NCBI RefSeq assembly: GCF_000160835.1
Contig: NZ_GG700732.1
Location: 738,870 to 754,183, forward strand
Direction of reading: 5' to 3'
DNA: 15,314 bases
DNA from: Limosilactobacillus antri DSM 16041
GTDB lineage: Bacteria > Bacillota > Bacilli > Lactobacillales > Lactobacillaceae
Part shown: positions 1-6,476 of the stretch, piece after piece
How the letters are laid out: each line of letters opens with the position of its first letter
Numbering within the stretch: the stretch's first letter is position 1
Made by a program: the position numbers and the translations under genes
Notes under the pieces: model-generated
What the model saw: the letters and a program-made list of their open reading frames with translations, nothing else
What the model was told of the DNA's origin: nothing
Databases searched by the model: none

Positions 1-14
1 TCGTTCGTTTTCTC

Positions 15-55
15 TAAAAGCTAGCTGTGCGTCGCAGAAGCCGTAAACAAGCTAG
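15..55 (-). terminator. Possible weak terminator after the beta-xylosidase gene
   Basis: Read on the minus strand, CTAGC(T)TGT at the xylosidase stop codon can pair with ACAGCTAG about 20 bases further on (8 bp with one bulged base), and a short CTTTTA stretch follows. The loop is long and the U-tract poor, so this is only a candidate 3' end for the symporter-xylosidase operon. Nothing else is visible in the first 51 bases. Confidence 0.25.
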
Positions 56-2094
56 AAAATCTTCTGTTCCGTTTCGCTTGGACTGCTAAATGGTCCGGCA
101 GTTACCTTGACCCCATCCCGGTGGTTGCCAAAGTAGTCACTGTCAAAGGTGATCGGTGTGCCATCCGGATTTTCGTACTTCTCTTCCGGCTCAAAGGCCA
201 TCGCAATCGTCGCCGTGGAAATTACGCCGGCGGTCTTCTCCGGAACGAAGTCGTAGAGGTTGGTTTTGAGGTACAGACCGTCTTCCCGTTCTTCCAAAGC
301 TAATTCCACCTGGTCCTTACTGTCAACGTACGGGCGCTCTTCCTTCGCCGTGGCTTGGGCGCCGTTCAGGTAGACGTTCCCCGCCGACCAGACCGGCAGG
401 TGGCTGTAATAGTGGTCGCTGTTTGGCGCATAGATCCCACAGTAGCCATCAAACTGCTTATCCCATTCCGCAAAGGTCGGGTAGTCGCTGAATGGCTTGG
501 TCCCAACCACAAAGTTGTAGTCATCCCAGTCGTCGGGTTCGTCCTTCTTCATTTCCGCCAGCTTGGCCATTGCTGGCCGGAGCTTCTGCTGAACAAAGAT
601 GTTGTTGTAGAACTTATTGTCACCATGTTGGATGGTCATGAAGCCCATCACCTTGGTGCCATGAATTTCATGGTAAGGCGTGAACCGGTTCGACGGCAGG
701 TTTACGGAATTGTTGTCGGTTCCCCGGCCGGTAGCGGTAAAGCTCCCGGCAATCAGGTTATGGACCATCGCAACCCCCTGGGCAGCAAAGCGGATTGACC
801 GCTCCGACAAAAAGAGGTTGTTGTCGATTAGGGTTGGCCCGAAGGAAACCTCAACCCAAATATCTTCACCTAGGCCGCTCAAGACATCGTCAATGTTGTC
901 CTTGTCAACCTTAAAGTCATTTGGCAGGCTGTTGTGGTCAAAGATGTTCCGGGTAACCCGGGTGCCCTGAGCCTGCCAGTCCAGCCAGAGGCCCCGCGTA
1001 CAGTGGTGAATGTGGTTATGCCGGTAAGTGACGTCGATGGCGGCGTGCATCTTAATCCCGCCGATTTCAGCCCCCGCCAGGTTCTGCCGGACGTTGATGT
1101 CGTGAATATCGTTCTCTTCAATCAGGGAGCAGATCCCGCCGAGGTGCCCAACGATCCCGGTCTGGCCACAATCATGAATCTGGTTGCGGCGGACAATGTG
1201 GGAACCGACGTGCTCCTTATCCCAGCCGTCATAGGAGGCCTGGCAGATGACGTCCCGTTCCGTCTGGGTACCATCCTTGTACTTCCACTTGGACCACTTG
1301 TTGTCATTGTTTGGCTGCAGGTACTTGCCCAGGGAAATCCCCGAACACTTGGAATGGGCAATATCGCAATCTTCAATGATCCAGCCCTTAGACCAGTGGG
1401 GACCAACCATCCCTTCCTGGTAGGCCGTCGGTGGTGCCCACTGGGTAGCGGCCTTATTGACGCCAAAACCGGCCAGGATGATGTAACCGATCCCTTCCTG
1501 CTGCGGGTAAAAGCAGTTTTCTCGGACGTTGATCTCAACGTTTTCCTCGTTTGGGTCAGCGCCCTGGAAGTTGGCATAGATGATCGTCTCATCCTGGTCC
1601 TGATCCTGCTCGGTATACCAGGTCAGCAGGGTATCATCCGGGTACCAGGACTTCATGTTCTTGACCGGTGCCTTAACCTCATCCAGACGATTAACCTCGT
1701 AAAGGGCCTTGTCGTTTAAGTACACTTCCCCGGTGTGGGCAACAATCCGGGCGTCAAACCAGTCGCCAGCCACCCGGGTCGTATAAGGATTGGCACCGCC
1801 AAAAATACTGTTTGGAATGCGGGCCTGCCAAACCTTGCCGGCCACGTTTTCCCAACTGGTAACGCGTTCCGCACCAGTAATTACCGCCCCTAGTGGTTCG
1901 GTTGACCGGTAAACAATCCGGTGCTCTGCGGTCCCGGCGTGCTTAGGGTCAACGTTTTCGCGGTAGGTCCCGGGGGCCACTAAAACTTCATCCCCCGGCA
2001 TGGCAATGTTTGCTGCCGCCTGAATTGCCTTAAAGGGGTGCTCTGCTGACCCATCACCATTGACAGGCGCGTTAATATCAACATAAATTTTCAT
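52..2094 (-). CDS. GH120-family beta-xylosidase, intracellular
   Basis: A 680-residue protein that removes xylose from the non-reducing end of xylo-oligosaccharides. It matches the GH120 architecture (the family of Thermoanaerobacterium saccharolyticum XylC), a right-handed parallel beta-helix. The repeated short turns with Asn and His (about residues 235-500) are seen directly. The expected nucleophile is Asp372 in the GLWLDWQAQGT motif and the acid/base Glu415 in DIWVEVSFGP; both are present, so the enzyme should be active. There is no signal peptide or membrane segment, so it acts in the cytoplasm on imported substrate. The ATG follows a good AAAGGAAGG site. It lies 20 bp downstream of the symporter gene on the same strand, so the two are very probably co-transcribed. 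Family assignment rests on motif recognition; the exact substrate (xylobiose, longer oligomers or aryl-xylosides) is inferred. Confidence 0.88.
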   Translation of the reverse strand: MKIYVDINAPVNGDGSAEHPFKAIQAAANIAMPGDEVLVAPGTYRENVDPKHAGTAEHRIVYRSTEPLGAVITGAERVTSWENVAGKVWQARIPNSIFGGANPYTTRVAGDWFDARIVAHTGEVYLNDKALYEVNRLDEVKAPVKNMKSWYPDDTLLTWYTEQDQDQDETIIYANFQGADPNEENVEINVRENCFYPQQEGIGYIILAGFGVNKAATQWAPPTAYQEGMVGPHWSKGWIIEDCDIAHSKCSGISLGKYLQPNNDNKWSKWKYKDGTQTERDVICQASYDGWDKEHVGSHIVRRNQIHDCGQTGIVGHLGGICSLIEENDIHDINVRQNLAGAEIGGIKMHAAIDVTYRHNHIHHCTRGLWLDWQAQGTRVTRNIFDHNSLPNDFKVDKDNIDDVLSGLGEDIWVEVSFGPTLIDNNLFLSERSIRFAAQGVAMVHNLIAGSFTATGRGTDNNSVNLPSNRFTPYHEIHGTKVMGFMTIQHGDNKFYNNIFVQQKLRPAMAKLAEMKKDEPDDWDDYNFVVGTKPFSDYPTFAEWDKQFDGYCGIYAPNSDHYYSHLPVWSAGNVYLNGAQATAKEERPYVDSKDQVELALEEREDGLYLKTNLYDFVPEKTAGVISTATIAMAFEPEEKYENPDGTPITFDSDYFGNHRDGVKVTAGPFSSPSETEQKIF

Positions 2095-2114
2095 TATTAA
2101 AGCCTTCCTTTCGT

Positions 2115-3578
2115 TTACTTGGCAGCGGTATTCCGCTTGTCCTCAATTTCGTGGTTAATCTGGTCAACCTCCGGATCGCTCAGCGGGTACTTGCTCATAA
2201 TCCACATGGCGATCAGCGCGAGGACGATTGGTACCCAGATCATGGAAACCGCAATCCCGGTTAGGGCTGACTTCGGCTGGGCAGCAGCGTTCCCGTCAAA
2301 GTGGCAAAAGGCGTTGATGTAGCCAGGAATGATTCCCCCAAGGGCCAGGCCAATCTTGAAGAACAGGCCCATGATGGAGTTGATAATTCCGGCAACCCGC
2401 TTCTTGGAATGCCATTCACCGTAAGAAATCACTTCTGGGACCAGCGACCACATATAACCGGTGGCCGCGGTAATTCCCCACTGCATGACAAACCGGCCGA
2501 TGTAGCCCAGCGCAATGCTGTTCTTAAAGGCGGGGAATGACCAGACCCATAAAATCAGCTGGCCAATGATGAAGAGGATTAAGAAGAGGTAGAAGAAGCC
2601 CTTCTTACCGATTTTGCGCCGGACAATTGGCCACAGGAAGACCAGGAAGATCCCCGGGATGGAACCAATCAGGTTAATCGAGGCCATCCATTCGGAGTGG
2701 CCAATGTTGTACTGAACGAAGAATGGCCAGACCGTGTTGCCAAAGAACATGAAGGTAAAGCCGATCAGGAAGAACCAGCCGAGGATTTGCAGCGGCTTGT
2801 TGTCGATTAATTCGTTCCATAAGTCGGAGAATTTAACCGAGGCCGTTTCCTCCTTCGTTGGCAGGACCCGTTCCTTAATACCAAAGTAAGTGCACAGCAG
2901 CATGATAAAACCGATGACCATGTAAACCGCAATTACCTTGAAATAGGCTCCCGCGGCCTGTGGCGAAGCGTAGTTCCCCAGTTCCAGCTTGATGCCGAAA
3001 AAGCCAATATCCTTAAGCTGCTTAGCAGGCGATGCCAGTTGCACAAACAGCGGCAGGAAGGTGTAAACCAGCAAGTTCCCAATGTTGGCTTCCGTCATCC
3101 GAACGGTGGTCAAAGTCGACACTTCATCGTTATCACGGGTCAGTGAGGCGTTCAGCGACCCGTATGGAATGTTCACGAAGGAGTAGATCAGCGCCGTCGC
3201 CAGGTAGGAGAAGAAGACATACAGCACGTTGCCCCGGACGGCCGGAATCGGCAGGAACAAGAGGGCACAGCAGATGGTCAGCGGAATCCCAAAGTAAATT
3301 AGGAATGGCCGGTACTTGCCGCCATGCTTAAAGTGGCTCTTATCGACCACCGTGCCGACCCACGGATCCCAGAAGACATTGACCCAGCGGACAATCAGGA
3401 AGATGGTTGCCCCGGCCGCAGCCGAAATCCCAAACACCGTGGTCAGGTAGAAGAGCAGCATGGAACCAATCGTTCCGAAAATCAGGTTTTGTGCTAAGTC
3501 ACCAGCACCGTAACAAATCCGCTCACGCCAGGAAAGTTTGGCGAACTCATTCACGGATTGCTTAGAAGCATTGTCCAT
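2115..3578 (-). CDS. GPH-family glycoside/pentoside cation symporter
   Basis: A 487-residue membrane protein of the glycoside-pentoside-hexuronide:cation symporter family (MelB, XylP, XynB/XynP relatives). The N-terminal stretch RICYGAGDLAQN (residues about 20-31) is the typical family opening. About 12 hydrophobic segments follow, with the conserved DPWVG and KYRPF motifs in the first cytoplasmic loop. It ends soon after the last helix, so it lacks the C-terminal EIIA-like domain of LacS-type members. Being first in an operon with an intracellular beta-xylosidase, it most likely imports xylobiose or other short xylo-oligosaccharides; isoprimeverose (the XylP substrate) or a beta-xyloside are alternatives. 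The ATG is preceded by AAAGGATG. Its promoter region carries a cre-like site and the palindrome described at 3696-3731. Confidence 0.85.
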   Translation of the reverse strand: MDNASKQSVNEFAKLSWRERICYGAGDLAQNLIFGTIGSMLLFYLTTVFGISAAAGATIFLIVRWVNVFWDPWVGTVVDKSHFKHGGKYRPFLIYFGIPLTICCALLFLPIPAVRGNVLYVFFSYLATALIYSFVNIPYGSLNASLTRDNDEVSTLTTVRMTEANIGNLLVYTFLPLFVQLASPAKQLKDIGFFGIKLELGNYASPQAAGAYFKVIAVYMVIGFIMLLCTYFGIKERVLPTKEETASVKFSDLWNELIDNKPLQILGWFFLIGFTFMFFGNTVWPFFVQYNIGHSEWMASINLIGSIPGIFLVFLWPIVRRKIGKKGFFYLFLILFIIGQLILWVWSFPAFKNSIALGYIGRFVMQWGITAATGYMWSLVPEVISYGEWHSKKRVAGIINSIMGLFFKIGLALGGIIPGYINAFCHFDGNAAAQPKSALTGIAVSMIWVPIVLALIAMWIMSKYPLSDPEVDQINHEIEDKRNTAAK

Positions 3579-3648
3579 AAATATTCATCCTTTCAAATCA
3601 CGACAAAATAGCAATTGAATAAGTAAGTTAGCTGAATAAGTGCGGATT

Positions 3649-3660
3649 AATTTATGATCC
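3649..3660 (+). promoter_or_regulatory. Partial copy of the proposed AraC-type half-site
   Basis: AATTTATGATCC matches the 3' part of the half-site in the palindrome (AATTTATGACC) with one substitution, in the same orientation, 72 bp away. It lies near the expected transcription start of the symporter operon. Short and AT-rich, so it may be chance. Confidence 0.25.
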
Positions 3661-3666
3661 ACGTTT

Positions 3667-3695
3667 ATTGTATTCGCTTTCAAAATCAAAAAATA
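3667..3695 (-). promoter_or_regulatory. Candidate promoter of the symporter-xylosidase operon
   Basis: On the minus strand a good -10 box TACAAT (3667-3672) sits 17 bp from a poor -35 TATTTT (3690-3695). The poor -35 box is directly next to the left arm of the palindrome at 3696, the usual placement for an AraC-family activator that contacts RNA polymerase. The cre-like site overlaps the -10 and spacer. Promoter location is inferred from the boxes only. Confidence 0.4.
3669..3682 (-). promoter_or_regulatory. cre-like site (CcpA) before the symporter
   Basis: TGAAAGCGAATACA on the minus strand matches the catabolite response element consensus TGWNANCGNTNWCA at all but one fixed position. It overlaps the proposed -10 region, so CcpA binding there would repress the operon when preferred sugars are present. 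Confidence 0.6.
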
Positions 3696-3731
3696 GGTCA
3701 TAAACTGACAGTTATTTGTCAATTTATGACC
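3682..3731 (-). terminator. Terminator of the AraC-family gene, overlapping a 15-bp palindrome
   Basis: Arms at 3696-3710 and 3717-3731 pair over 15 positions with one mismatch (C3705/A3722) around a 6-base loop. On the minus strand the stem is followed by TATTTTTTGATTTTG, as in an intrinsic terminator, 14 bases after the AraC-family stop codon. The arms are also the two inverted copies of the motif TGTCARTTTATGACC, so the element may double as a protein-binding site. Confidence 0.65.
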
Positions 3732-3744
3732 TTTTATCAATTAA

Positions 3745-4656
3745 CTATTCAAAGTAGCCGGTCCGGTTCTTCGAGGTCACCGACCGTTTCCGCCGGGTCT
3801 GCTTGCGGTACTCGCTTGGCGACACCCCCGACCACTTCTTGAATTGCTTGCTAAAGATGGAAATATTGCTGGCACCGACCAGGCTGGCAATCTCGTCAAT
3901 CGAATTATGCGAGTTTTCCAGGAGCCGCTGCGCCTTTTGATAACGCTCCCTGTTAATGTAGTACAGGGGCGTAATCCCGTAAACCTTCTTAAAGACCCGG
4001 TGGCCGTAACCACTGCTGATCCCCAGCTGGTAACAGACTTCTTCAAAGTTGAACGACGGATCCTCATCGTCATTATTGACCCGGTTCTCAATGCTGACGA
4101 CCAGGTCGCGGGCCACCTTGGCCTCCTTATCTGAATACGGCAGGCGGTGGTGGTCCTTGACCCGGTCAATTTCCTGGTCCACGTCCCGAAGGAAGCTGAG
4201 GAGGGCGATTTCGATGGCGACCCGGTTGGCAAAACTATTAACCTGGTCCCGATTGCTGCTGAGCTGGGTAATTGCCGCTAGGACGTCCGTACAGGCCCGG
4301 GCCAGCCTTGATCCGGCGGGAATGCGCTGGTTGGTAACCATCCCGATCAGGCGGGACCGTACGAGCATATCTTCAAAGTCAAAGTGGAGGCAGCTATACG
4401 TCATGGGCGCTTGGGCACTCCGGTTGCTATTCGTATGGTAGGTCTCCGGCGCAATGATGATCGCGTCGCCGGGACCGAGTTCAATCGCCGGGCCATCCTT
4501 AACCGCCGTTAACTGGCAGCCCGCGCTGATCGTCATCAGCTCGAAGACCTGGTGGCGCTGCTCAAAGAACTGCCAGCCCCCCGGCACCGTATGACGGTGA
4601 CCGCCAAACATATACAGGCCCGATTCAATAGTTGGAAAAGAAATAAATTGCTGCAT
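3745..4656 (-). CDS. AraC-family transcriptional regulator of the xyloside locus
   Basis: A 303-residue regulator with an N-terminal cupin-like sugar-sensing half (about residues 15-100; the PGDAIIIAPETYH stretch at 62-74 is typical) and a C-terminal AraC/XylS DNA-binding domain. The first helix-turn-helix spans about residues 203-227. The second spans 252-277 (SIDEIASLVGASNISIFSKQ) and ends in the family-typical FKKWSGVSPSEYRK. The tail is basic. The ATG follows a strong AGGGGGG site. It is upstream of the symporter-xylosidase pair on the same strand, separated from it by a terminator, and divergent from the xylose porter. It probably activates the symporter operon, and perhaps the porter, in response to xylo-oligosaccharide or xylose. 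The family is clear; effector and targets are inferred from context and the repeated motif. Confidence 0.9.
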   Translation of the reverse strand: MQQFISFPTIESGLYMFGGHRHTVPGGWQFFEQRHQVFELMTISAGCQLTAVKDGPAIELGPGDAIIIAPETYHTNSNRSAQAPMTYSCLHFDFEDMLVRSRLIGMVTNQRIPAGSRLARACTDVLAAITQLSSNRDQVNSFANRVAIEIALLSFLRDVDQEIDRVKDHHRLPYSDKEAKVARDLVVSIENRVNNDDEDPSFNFEEVCYQLGISSGYGHRVFKKVYGITPLYYINRERYQKAQRLLENSHNSIDEIASLVGASNISIFSKQFKKWSGVSPSEYRKQTRRKRSVTSKNRTGYFE

Positions 4657-4717
4657 TGCTGTCCCCCCTTAGTCCCTCAGCTCGTGAATGGCCTTCATTG
4701 GCCTTTTTATTACCAGG

Positions 4718-4734
4718 ATTTGTCAATTTATAAC
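4718..4734 (+). promoter_or_regulatory. Proposed AraC-type half-site upstream of the xylose porter
   Basis: ATTTGTCAATTTATAAC differs by one base from the 17 bases at 3714-3730 in the palindrome before the symporter (14 consecutive bases identical). It lies about 75 bp upstream of the expected start of the porter transcript and about 62 bp upstream of the regulator's own start codon. A length of 17 bp fits the footprint of one AraC-family DNA-binding domain. Binding is inferred. Confidence 0.4.
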
Positions 4735-4757
4735 TATTCACGCAACGAAAAGATTTA

Positions 4758-4771
4758 TAAAACCGCTTTCA
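4758..4771 (-). promoter_or_regulatory. cre-like site before the xylose porter
   Basis: Read on the minus strand this is TGAAAGCGGTTTTA, one fixed position off the cre consensus TGWNANCGNTNWCA. It overlaps the likely -35 region of the plus-strand porter promoter. With the site at 3669 it suggests carbon catabolite control of both transport units. Confidence 0.55.
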
Positions 4772-4797
4772 ATTGTGTCATTTTATGTTATTATAAT
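4767..4797 (+). promoter_or_regulatory. Candidate promoter of the xylose porter
   Basis: A consensus -10 TATAAT (4792-4797) is preceded by only weak -35 candidates (TTCAAT, 4768-4773, 18-bp spacer; or TTTCAA, 4767-4772, 19-bp spacer). The weak -35 suggests activator help. The expected start near 4804 places the XylR-like operator at the first transcribed bases. Confidence 0.55.
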
Positions 4798-4802
4798 AGA
4801 CG

Positions 4803-4824
4803 TTAGTTGGTTAATCAAACCAAC
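4803..4824 (+). promoter_or_regulatory. XylR-like operator at the xylose porter transcription start
   Basis: GTTGGTT (4806-4812) and AACCAAC (4818-4824) form a perfect 7-bp inverted repeat around AATCA, preceded by TTA. The left half AGTTGGTT differs by one base from the AGTTTGTT half of the Bacillus xyl operator (AGTTTGTT...AACAAACT). It begins six bases after the -10 box, a classic repression position. The ROK repressor encoded at 6477-7658 has a recognition helix like that of Bacillus XylR. Confidence 0.6.
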
Positions 4825-4896
4825 GCACTTATAAACAACTAACTCACTCTGTTAACTTACATTTCATTCTTGTTTTATATATAAGGGGTTAAAATC

Positions 4897-6297
4897 ATGA
4901 AACATAAACTATCTGCAGGGTGGATATATTTCTTTGCCGCTTTGGGTGGCTTGCTCTTTGGTTACGATACGGGATCGATTTCTGGTGCCATCCTATTTAT
5001 TGAAAAGCAATTATCCTTGAATTCTTGGCAACAGGGTTCCGTAGTTTCCGCCGTATTGCTGGGGGCCATCTTGGGGGCCGTTACCATTGGACCATTCTCA
5101 GACCGCTTTGGCCGGCGGAAGCTGCTGATGGTTACTTCAATTATCTTCTTCGTCGGGGCGTTAGGTTCAGGAATTGCGCCTGAATTCTGGACCCTGATTA
5201 TCTTCCGGATTATCCTCGGGATGGGGGTTGGTGCCGCCTCGGCACTGATTCCAACCTACCTGGCCGAATTAGCACCGGTTGCTAAGCGGGGAATGATGTC
5301 CGGCCTCTTCCAATTAATGGTTATGACCGGGTTGCTGTTTGCCTACCTGTTCAACTACTGGTTGCAAGGAATCTACACCGGTTGGCGGTGGATGCTTGGT
5401 CTGGCCGCTGTGCCGGCTGCCGTCCTCTTCATCGGTGCGCTTATCCTGCCGGAATCACCACGTTACCTGGTCCGCAATGACAAGGAAAACGTTGCGCGTG
5501 AAGTCCTGATGGCGATGAACCAAAACGACCTGAGCGTGGTTAATGACGATATTGCTAAGATTCAAAAGCAGGCCGCCATTAAATCCGGTGGTTGGAATGA
5601 ACTGTTTGGCCTGATGGTCCGGCCAGCGCTGGTTGCCGCCGTCGGTCTAGCGATTTTCCAGCAAGTCATGGGTTGTAACACGGTGCTCTACTACGCCCCA
5701 ACGATCTTTACTGACGCAGGCTTTGGTGTGCACTTCGCACTGCTCTCCCACATTTGGATCGGGATTTTCAATGTTATCGTTACGGTGATCGGGATTTGGC
5801 TGATGAACCGGGTCAGCCGGCGGAAGATGTTAATCGTCGGTGGTTGGCTGATGGCCATTACCCTGTTCATCATGTGCTGGGGATTGATGCACTCCAGCGA
5901 TTCCAAGTTTGCCGCTGACGTTGCCGTAATTTCCATGGTAATCTACATTGCTTCATTCTCCGGTACTTGGGGCCCAATCATGTGGACAATGATTGGTGAA
6001 ATGTTCCCACTGAACATCCGTGGTTTAGGGAACTCCTTCTCCGCTGGTGTTAACTGGACGGCGAACATGATTGTTTCCCTGACTTTCCCACCGCTTCTGA
6101 GCTTCTTTGGTAAGGGAACCCTGTTCATCGGCTACGGGATCTTCTGTCTGCTGGCCATCTGGTTCGTCCACGCCAAAGTTTTCGAAACCCAAGGCAAGTC
6201 CCTGGAAAGTATCGAACAATGGCTCCGGGACCAAGCTGCCAAGAAGAAGGCCGCTAAGGTTGCCTCATCTGATACCACAAACACGGCGAATAATTAG
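4897..6297 (+). CDS. xylT: MFS sugar porter, probable D-xylose:H+ symporter
   Basis: A 466-residue, 12-helix transporter of the MFS sugar porter family. Visible signatures are FGYDTG (21-26), DRFGRRK (69-75), PESPRYL (185-191), QQVMGCNTVLYYAPTIF (255-271) and GTWGPIMW (356-363). Residues equivalent to the sugar-contacting Gln-Gln, Asn and Trp of E. coli XylE are present (Gln255, Gln256, Asn261, Trp358); the later XylE Gln-Trp pair reads Asn386-Trp387. The ATG is preceded by AAGGGG. The -10 box, XylR-like operator, cre-like site and AraC-type motif upstream all point to xylose. The name follows Lactobacillus brevis XylT by role; glucose or arabinose transport is not excluded by sequence alone. 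Confidence 0.8.
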   Translation: MKHKLSAGWIYFFAALGGLLFGYDTGSISGAILFIEKQLSLNSWQQGSVVSAVLLGAILGAVTIGPFSDRFGRRKLLMVTSIIFFVGALGSGIAPEFWTLIIFRIILGMGVGAASALIPTYLAELAPVAKRGMMSGLFQLMVMTGLLFAYLFNYWLQGIYTGWRWMLGLAAVPAAVLFIGALILPESPRYLVRNDKENVAREVLMAMNQNDLSVVNDDIAKIQKQAAIKSGGWNELFGLMVRPALVAAVGLAIFQQVMGCNTVLYYAPTIFTDAGFGVHFALLSHIWIGIFNVIVTVIGIWLMNRVSRRKMLIVGGWLMAITLFIMCWGLMHSSDSKFAADVAVISMVIYIASFSGTWGPIMWTMIGEMFPLNIRGLGNSFSAGVNWTANMIVSLTFPPLLSFFGKGTLFIGYGIFCLLAIWFVHAKVFETQGKSLESIEQWLRDQAAKKKAAKVASSDTTNTANN

Positions 6298-6349
6298 CAT
6301 GGACTAAGGTCCCGCTATGAATCCCGCCTAAACAATCCGCTTAAAAACT

Positions 6350-6389
6350 AGGCCTCCAGAACTCGGTCCACACCGAACTCTGGAGGCCT
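6350..6389. terminator. Long hairpin terminator between convergent xylose genes
   Basis: Arms at 6350-6367 and 6372-6389 form an 18-position stem (16 paired, two adjacent mismatches) with loop CCAC. On the plus strand it lies 52 bases after the porter stop and is followed by GATTTGATGTTT. On the minus strand it is followed by AGTTTTTAAGC, a better U-tract, and could stop xylR transcription. Probably bidirectional. Confidence 0.7.
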
Positions 6390-6413
6390 GATTTGATGTT
6401 TAAATTGATGAAC

Positions 6414-6455
6414 TAACCGGCCTGCTAGCTCATTCAGCGGCTACCAGGCCGGTTA
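6414..6455. terminator. Second hairpin, downstream of the XylR gene
   Basis: TAACCGGCCTG (6414-6424) pairs perfectly over 11 bp with CAGGCCGGTTA (6445-6455). Inside, CTAGC and GCTA can extend the stem. It starts about 20 bases after the xylR stop on the minus strand. Neither side has a strong U-run, so its efficiency is uncertain. Confidence 0.5.
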
Positions 6456-6476
6456 ATTCTTGTCAGTACATCCTTC

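Noticed and set aside
934..1719. Open frame of 261 codons on the plus strand, antisense to the GH120 gene
   Set aside because: Lies wholly within a gene with clear family motifs, has no ribosome site and no recognisable domain; a shadow of codon bias.
4690..4703. GGCC-ttcatt-GGCC followed by TTTTTA, looking like a plus-strand terminator
   Set aside because: Only a 4-bp stem, and no plus-strand gene ends there.
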